A stretch of 64,000 nt of DNA from JAYFQE01 sp034927345 (GTDB lineage: Bacteria > Bacillota > Clostridia > Saccharofermentanales > UBA5734), in contig JAYFQE010000001.1 of assembly GCA_034927345.1 (NCBI GenBank), positions 62,001-126,000 of the forward strand. The letters run 5' to 3'. Both the position numbers and the translations under genes were made by a program. This document shows positions 58,787-64,000 of this stretch, in pieces. Under the pieces are notes generated by a model, which saw only the letters and a program-made list of their open reading frames with translations, had not been told where the DNA came from and ran no database searches. Position 1 is the first letter of the stretch. The number at the start of each line of letters is the position of its first letter.

Positions 58787-59848
58787 ATGAGCATTACCAT
58801 TCGCGATTTTGGAAAAACACAAGATGGCCGGCCTGTGCAAAGCATAACATTAGGCCAGGGAGACGGGACTTTTTGTACCTTACTTTCCTATGGCGGCATT
58901 TTACAGCGCTTGTTGATGCCGGACCGGACTGGCCAGCTGCAGGACATCGTTCTCGGCTATGATGATCTTGCCGGATATGAAGGTCCGAACAACGCCTATT
59001 TCGGCGCTTTGATCGGCCGTCACGGCAACCGGATCGAAGACGCGTGTTTCGACCTGGACGGCCGGCATTATCAACTGGCCCGCAATGACGGCCGCAACCA
59101 CCTGCATGGCGGCTTGAAGGGTTTCGATAAAGCCGTGTGGCTGACCGATGCCTTTGAGTCGGCAAATGGCCCTTCGGTTTGTTTTTATTATCGCAGCGCG
59201 GACGGTGAAGAAGGTTATCCGGGCAACCTGGACGTTCAGGTTTTTTATACCCTGACAGCCGATCATGCGCTGATCATCCGTTATGAAGCGCTGGCAGACC
59301 AAAAGACGGTTATCAACCTGACCAACCATTCTTATTTCAATCTGTCCGGCCAGGGCAGCGGCAGCATTCTCAGACATGAACTCAAGCTGGATTCCGACCG
59401 GTTCACCGTGATCAACAACGAGTGCATTCCGACCGGCGAGATAGCCGATGTAGCCGGAACAGCGCTGGATTTCCGCCAATTCAAACCAATCGGCCGCGAT
59501 ATCAACAGCGCCGATCCGATGATCGCGGCCGGCCAGGGCTATGATCATAACTTTATCATCCGCGGCCGTCTGGATGAACTCAAACCCTGCGCCGAAGTTT
59601 ATGATCCCAAAAGCGGCCGGACAATGACTGTGGAAACAACCTTGCCCGGCGTTCAGTTCTATAGTGGAAACTTCCTCAAGCCTAATACCGGAAAAGAAGG
59701 CGTCCGTTACGATTATCGCAACGGATTCTGCCTGGAAACGCAATTCTATCCGAATTCACTGCGTTATCCGCAGTTCCCCAGCCCGGTCTTTGATGCCGGA
59801 CAGCCCTATCGCCATACCACGGTTTATCGTTTCGGCGTAAGGACATAA
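58787..59848 (+). CDS. galM: Aldose 1-epimerase
   Basis: 353 residues, GalM family, which interconverts alpha and beta anomers of aldohexoses. Motifs: GRHGNRIEDACF, NHLHGGLKGFDK (with catalytic His), NLTNHSYFNLSG (second His), DHNFII and catalytic Glu in CLETQFYPNS. GAGGTGAAAAG precedes the ATG. Cytosolic, single gene with its own promoter and terminator. Confidence 0.93.
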   Translation: MSITIRDFGKTQDGRPVQSITLGQGDGTFCTLLSYGGILQRLLMPDRTGQLQDIVLGYDDLAGYEGPNNAYFGALIGRHGNRIEDACFDLDGRHYQLARNDGRNHLHGGLKGFDKAVWLTDAFESANGPSVCFYYRSADGEEGYPGNLDVQVFYTLTADHALIIRYEALADQKTVINLTNHSYFNLSGQGSGSILRHELKLDSDRFTVINNECIPTGEIADVAGTALDFRQFKPIGRDINSADPMIAAGQGYDHNFIIRGRLDELKPCAEVYDPKSGRTMTVETTLPGVQFYSGNFLKPNTGKEGVRYDYRNGFCLETQFYPNSLRYPQFPSPVFDAGQPYRHTTVYRFGVRT

Positions 59849-59850
59849 AA

Positions 59851-59887
59851 GATCCCTGCCCGGGAACAATTACTCCGGGCAGGGATC
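59851..59887. terminator. Bidirectional terminator
   Basis: A 13-bp perfect stem, GATCCCTGCCCGG / CCGGGCAGGGATC, with an 11-nt loop between convergent genes. TTTT flanks the minus-strand side. Confidence 0.88.
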
Positions 59888-59905
59888 TCCATTTTGTAAA
59901 ATTTA

Positions 59906-61069
59906 TCAGTTTTCTTTCCAGTCGTAGGCCAGTTCGTATATCGCCGTGATGTCGGCATCCTGAAGCGGCAAGTAAAAACCGCAGCTGCCGTCCGGATTGC
60001 GTTTGACCCGGCTGGCCAGACGCGGCAGATCGTCGTATTTGACACCCAGTCCGCGCAGATTGACCGGCAATCCCCAGGAACGGAAGGCGGCAGCCAGACG
60101 CTTTATACCGTCCGGGCCATTTTCGGCGCCCAGCACACGGGTCGCCAATTGATCGAAACGATTCGGATCATGCGGCAGGACATACTGCATCCAGGCCGGA
60201 TACAAAGCAGCCAGCCCGGCGCCGTGGGCAACGTCGTACAGCCCGCTCAGTTCATGCTCCAAAGCGTGAACACTCCAATCTTCCTGCCGTCCCATGCCCA
60301 GAAGCCCGACATGGGCGATCGTCGAAGCCCACATCAGGTCGGCGCGCGGCCCGTAAGCCTGCGGGTCGCCCAGCGCCTGGGGAGCGGCTTCCAGCACGGT
60401 CGACATGACCGCTTCACAAAGCCGGTCCGACAACGCTACCTCGGGAACGCGGGTAAAATAACGCTCAAAAACATGGGAGAGAATATCGGCCGCGCCGCAA
60501 GCCAGCTGCCAGGCGGGCAGGCCGAAGGTTAATTCCGGATTGATAATGGAAAAATCAGGCCGGTTCAAGTCGCTGCGCAGACCGCGTTTGAGACTTTCCG
60601 CGGAACGTGTGATCACAGCGCTGTTAGAACCTTCGGAACCGGTTGCCGGCAGGGTGATGATGGTGCCCAGGCTCAGCCGCTTTTGCGGCTTGGCCGCCTG
60701 GCTGAACAGATCCCAGAAATCACCGTCGTAACAAGCGCCGAGCGCAATGGCCTTGGCGGAGTCCAGAACGCTGCCGCCGCCGACGGCTAAAACCAGATCG
60801 ATCTGTTCGCGGCGGCAGATGTCGATGCCTTGATACACCAATGTGTCGCGCGGATTCGGGACGACGCCGCCTAATTCCACCCAGGTAAGGCCGGCTGTTT
60901 CCAGAGACCGGCGGACACGCTCGAGCAGACCGCTGCGGACAGCCGAACCGCCGCCGTAATGAATCAGGACGCGTTTGGCGCCGCAATCTTTGGCCAGACA
61001 GCCGGCTTCTTTTTCACGGCCGGTTCCGAAAATAAAACGAGTCGGGCTATAATACGTGAAGTCCAGCAT
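59906..61069 (-). CDS. Iron-containing alcohol dehydrogenase
   Basis: 387 residues, group III metal-dependent alcohol dehydrogenase. GGGSVLDSAKAIA is the NAD motif. Metal ligands are Asp in CGAADILSHVFERY, its His, and the two His in HALEHELSGLYDVAHGAG. Closest in style to butanol dehydrogenases (YugJ/BdhA). ATG 61069 is preferred (GAGG 9 nt upstream, begins MLDFTYYSP); ATG 61075 has only 2-3 nt spacing. It may reduce aldehydes from fermentation. Confidence 0.92.
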   Translation of the reverse strand: MLDFTYYSPTRFIFGTGREKEAGCLAKDCGAKRVLIHYGGGSAVRSGLLERVRRSLETAGLTWVELGGVVPNPRDTLVYQGIDICRREQIDLVLAVGGGSVLDSAKAIALGACYDGDFWDLFSQAAKPQKRLSLGTIITLPATGSEGSNSAVITRSAESLKRGLRSDLNRPDFSIINPELTFGLPAWQLACGAADILSHVFERYFTRVPEVALSDRLCEAVMSTVLEAAPQALGDPQAYGPRADLMWASTIAHVGLLGMGRQEDWSVHALEHELSGLYDVAHGAGLAALYPAWMQYVLPHDPNRFDQLATRVLGAENGPDGIKRLAAAFRSWGLPVNLRGLGVKYDDLPRLASRVKRNPDGSCGFYLPLQDADITAIYELAYDWKEN

Positions 61070-61092
61070 ATCCATTTACCTCGTAATACTGA

Positions 61093-62796
61093 TCAGGCTT
61101 TGCCGCGGTAACTGTCTTTCAGCGAGACGGAGCGGTTGAAAACCAGAGCATCCGGTTTGCTGTCAATGGCATCCAGACAGAAATAGCCATGGCGCAAGAA
61201 CTGAAAAGCTGCCGGAGCAGTCAGCCCTCTGACTGAAGCTTCCATTTTGCAGCCGGTCATGGTGACCAGTGAATCAGGGTTCAGGTGATCCAGATAATTG
61301 CAGTCGGCCGCATCCGGATCTTCGATATCAAACAGGTTGTCATATAACCGCACTTCAGCGTCGATAGCCGTTTGCGCGTCAACCCAGTGGATCGTTCCCT
61401 TGATCTTGCGCCCGTCCGCCGCGTTGCCGCCGCGCGACGCCGGATCGTAATCGGCGTGAATCTCAAGAATCCGGCCTTCGGCGTCGCGGATACATCCGGT
61501 GCAGCGGATGATATAAGCGGTTTTCAAACGGACCTCATTGCCGGGATATAGGCGGAAGTAGCCTTTGGCCGGCTGTTCCTGAAAATCGCCGGCATCGATC
61601 CATAGTTCGCGGGAAAAGGAGACTGTGCGGGTTCCGGTTTCCGGCTGTTCGGGATTGTTTTCGATTTCAAACTGTTCGCTCTGCCCGGCAGGATAGTTGT
61701 CCAGGATCAGGCGGACCGGTTCCAGGACACCCATGATCCGCGGGGCGTTGGCGTTCAGATCTTCACGCAGGCAATGCTCCAGAAAGCCGTAATCAACCGT
61801 GCTGTTGACTTTGGAAACACCGATGCGTTCGATGAAAGAGCGGATCGACGCCGGCGTATAACCGCGGCGGCGCAGGCCGCACAGCGTGGGCATGCGGGGA
61901 TCGTCCCAGCCTGAGACCCGGCCGGTTTCGACCAGAAGGCGGAGCTTGCGCTTGCTCATGACCGTATGGTTGATACCCAGGCGGGCAAATTCGATCTGGC
62001 GGGGTTTGGCCGGCGCGTCGATATGCTCGATGACCCAGTCGTAAAGGGGCCGGTGATCCTCGAATTCAAGCGAACACAGCGAATGGGTGATGCCTTCGAG
62101 GGCATCTTCGATCGGATGGGCAAAATCGTACATCGGGTAAATACACCAGGCGGCGACCGTATGATGATGATTGGCGCGCAGGATCCGATAAAGAACCGGA
62201 TCGCGCATGTTGAAATTACCGGAGTTTAAATCGATTTTAGCCCGCAGGGTCATGGACCCGTCCGGAAATTCGCCGTCTTTCATCCGCCGGAACAAATCGA
62301 GGCTTTCTTCGGCCGGCCGGTCGCGAAAAGGGCTCGGGGTGGCCGGCGTGGTCAGGGTACCCCGGGTTTCGCGGATTTGATCCGGGGTCAGTTCGCAAAC
62401 ATAAGCCAGACCTTTTTTAATCAGGCGGCAAGCATATTCATAGGTCTGGGGGAAATAATCCGAGGCGTAAAAAAAACGGTCGCCCCAGTCATACCCCAGC
62501 CAGCGGATGTCTTCTTGAATGGATTCGACATACTCGACATCTTCACGGCTCGGATTGGTGTCGTCCATCCGGAGATTGCATAAACCGCCGAATTTTTCGG
62601 CCGTGCCGAAATCGATGACGATCGCCTTGGCGTGGCCGATATGCAGATAGCCGTTCGGTTCCGGAGGAAAACGCGTATGGACGGCTTGCCCGGCGCAGCG
62701 TCCGCCCGGCGCGAGGTCCTGGATGATCATCTCGTGAATGAAATTGTTTGGCATAGATTCTGTTTCCGGCGTGGCCGGCGTTGATTCAGCGCACAT
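61093..62796 (-). CDS. glnS: Glutaminyl-tRNA synthetase
   Basis: 567 residues, class Ic synthetase charging tRNA-Gln. HIGH appears in PEPNGYLHIGHAKA (residues 52-55) and KMSKS as VMSKRKL. The C-terminal anticodon-binding beta-barrels are present (DAGDFQEQPAKGYFRLYPG, then LKTAYII). GGAAGGAG 9 nt before ATG 62796 supports the start; the upstream frame to 62958 overlaps GltX. It follows gltX by 26 nt, suggesting one operon. Confidence 0.96.
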   Translation of the reverse strand: MCAESTPATPETESMPNNFIHEMIIQDLAPGGRCAGQAVHTRFPPEPNGYLHIGHAKAIVIDFGTAEKFGGLCNLRMDDTNPSREDVEYVESIQEDIRWLGYDWGDRFFYASDYFPQTYEYACRLIKKGLAYVCELTPDQIRETRGTLTTPATPSPFRDRPAEESLDLFRRMKDGEFPDGSMTLRAKIDLNSGNFNMRDPVLYRILRANHHHTVAAWCIYPMYDFAHPIEDALEGITHSLCSLEFEDHRPLYDWVIEHIDAPAKPRQIEFARLGINHTVMSKRKLRLLVETGRVSGWDDPRMPTLCGLRRRGYTPASIRSFIERIGVSKVNSTVDYGFLEHCLREDLNANAPRIMGVLEPVRLILDNYPAGQSEQFEIENNPEQPETGTRTVSFSRELWIDAGDFQEQPAKGYFRLYPGNEVRLKTAYIIRCTGCIRDAEGRILEIHADYDPASRGGNAADGRKIKGTIHWVDAQTAIDAEVRLYDNLFDIEDPDAADCNYLDHLNPDSLVTMTGCKMEASVRGLTAPAAFQFLRHGYFCLDAIDSKPDALVFNRSVSLKDSYRGKA

Positions 62797-62822
62797 AGGA
62801 TTGTTCTCCTTCCGACTGCGGG

Positions 62823-64000
62823 TTACTGTTGTTCGTTCAGGCGGCCGATGGCCAGCTGCAGACGAGCCAGGGATTCTTCGCGTCCCAGAATGACGGCGAT
62901 TTCGATGGCTCCGCCCGGCGTTATTTCCTGACCGGACAAAGCGATCCGCAGCGGCCACATGACCTGGCCGGTTTTTAATTGCTGTCCGGCAGCCAGAGCC
63001 ATCAGCGAATCATGCACCGCCTCGCGGGTCCAAAGCGGCAGATCAGCCAATGACTGCCGGATAACAGGCAATATGGTTTTGGCTTGATCCGGGGATACCT
63101 TGTTCTTTTTATTATAAAAGAGATCCAGCGAATAATCCTGCCGTTCAACGAGAAAATGAATCATCGCCGGCAGCTGGGTCAGACGGATCAGCCTCGGTTG
63201 GAGCAATTCGGCCAGCAGCGGCGCCTCATAGGGCCGTCCGGCGAACACTTTGTCCAGTTCGGGCCGTATCAGCGCCACAAAATCCGAAGGCTCCATCGCG
63301 CGTATGTATTCGCCGTTGAACCAATCCAATTTGTCATAATCGAAAACGGAGGGCGATTTGCTGATGCCGTCGATCGAGAAGACCTGACAAAGCTCATCGA
63401 GGGTAAAGAGTTCCCTCGTGTCTTTCGGGCACCAACCGAGCAAGGCGATGTAATTGATGATCGCCGCCGGCAAATACCCTTCGCCGACGAGGTCCGCGAA
63501 GCTGGTCGCTCCGTGGCGTTTGGACAGCTTGCGGCCGTCGTTGCCCACGATCAGAGGCAGGTGGACATAAGTCGGCACATCCCAGCCGAAAGCCTCATAG
63601 AGAAGATTATATTTCGGCGTCGACGATAAATACTCGGAACCGCGGACGACATGCGTGATCTGCATGGCATGGTCATCAATGACATTGGCGAAATTATAGG
63701 TCGGATAACCGTCGGATTTCAGAAGAATCTGATCTTCCAGCTCGCTGTTGTCGACCGTAATATCACCGTAAACGGCGTCGGAAAAAGTAGTCGATCCGTT
63801 CAGGGGCATCTTCTGGCGGATGACATAAGGCGTGCCGGCAGCCAGCAGCCTATCGACTTCCGCAGCCGGCAAATCGCGGCAATGGCGGTCATAGCCGTTA
63901 AAATGGCCGCCGTCGGCTTCAGCGCTTTCTTTCAGCCGGTCCAGCCTTTCTTTGCTGCAAAAACAATAATAAGCTTTCCCTTCGCGGGCTAATTGCTCGG
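62823..64000 (-). CDS. gltX: Glutamyl-tRNA synthetase, 5' end outside window
   Basis: 392 codons of the C-terminal part are visible; about the first 100 residues with the HIGH motif lie beyond base 64000. CFCSKERLDRLKES and YDRHCRDL form the zinc-binding insert. FANVIDDHAMQITHVVRGSEYL, KLSKRHGA (KMSKS variant) and the anticodon-binding end follow. It attaches glutamate to tRNA-Glu. The frame is open to the window edge. With a GlnRS next to it, the enzyme need not mischarge tRNA-Gln. Confidence 0.96.
   Translation of the reverse strand, partial: EQLAREGKAYYCFCSKERLDRLKESAEADGGHFNGYDRHCRDLPAAEVDRLLAAGTPYVIRQKMPLNGSTTFSDAVYGDITVDNSELEDQILLKSDGYPTYNFANVIDDHAMQITHVVRGSEYLSSTPKYNLLYEAFGWDVPTYVHLPLIVGNDGRKLSKRHGATSFADLVGEGYLPAAIINYIALLGWCPKDTRELFTLDELCQVFSIDGISKSPSVFDYDKLDWFNGEYIRAMEPSDFVALIRPELDKVFAGRPYEAPLLAELLQPRLIRLTQLPAMIHFLVERQDYSLDLFYNKKNKVSPDQAKTILPVIRQSLADLPLWTREAVHDSLMALAAGQQLKTGQVMWPLRIALSGQEITPGGAIEIAVILGREESLARLQLAIGRLNEQQ

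Overview
The window looks like chromosome of an anaerobic member of the Bacillota (Clostridia-like), inferred from strong GGAGG-type ribosome sites, ATGA-coupled operons, a CD1871A-type CxxC mini-protein, a separate GlnRS next to GltX, an HxlR/azoreductase pair and a Nif11-type precursor. No ribosomal RNA is present, so the taxonomic guess stays broad. Both window ends cut genes: an ABC-F ATPase on the left and glutamyl-tRNA synthetase on the right.

Layout. 1-7.0 kb holds housekeeping and transport genes: ABC-F protein, acyl-CoA synthetase, a three-gene ABC-2 exporter and an SDR oxidoreductase. At 7.16 kb lies tRNA-Ala(GGC) behind a perfect consensus promoter. From there to about 13.4 kb is an AT-rich accessory island. 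It contains an IS3 scar joined to a broken HNH endonuclease gene, an XRE repressor coupled to an ImmA/IrrE-Fic fusion protein, an orphan Nif11-type peptide precursor with a mini-ORF in front, a ceramidase-like hydrolase, and broken GDPD and HAD genes. 13.4-20.5 kb carries a VanZ-like protein with a MacB/BceAB-like ABC system, a TIM-barrel isomerase, an ANT(6)-like adenylyltransferase and the HxlR/azoreductase pair.

20.6-29.1 kb is one giant repeat-rich surface protein of about 2,820 residues. Beside it is a divergent membrane-protein gene killed by three indels. 31.9-34.7 kb is an ABC system with three permease-like proteins. 34.8-38.8 kb is a LacI-controlled sugar operon (allose-kinase-like ROK kinase and two Gfo/Idh/MocA dehydrogenases). 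38.8-45.9 kb is a potassium island: Kv-type channel, four TrkA-N proteins of which three lack the C-terminal domain, a 38-residue membrane peptide, TrkH, an OB-like membrane protein and a KdpDE-like two-component system.

46.1-64 kb holds an uncharacterised protein pair, a candidate small RNA, a second acyl-CoA synthetase, a redox/membrane cluster (thioredoxin, PTS EIIC without EIIB, CxxC mini-protein, polyferredoxin), a heterodimeric ABC exporter with an acyltransferase, aldose 1-epimerase, an iron alcohol dehydrogenase, and GlnRS-GltX.

The most interesting items are the XRE/ImmA-Fic module, the orphan Nif11 precursor with its mini-ORF, the split-TrkA potassium island with a KdpF-sized peptide, and the promoter-terminator unit at 48.06-48.17 kb. 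Gene decay recurs: IS3, HNH, GDPD, HAD, alanine racemase fragment and the triple-frameshift gene at 29.5-31.6 kb.
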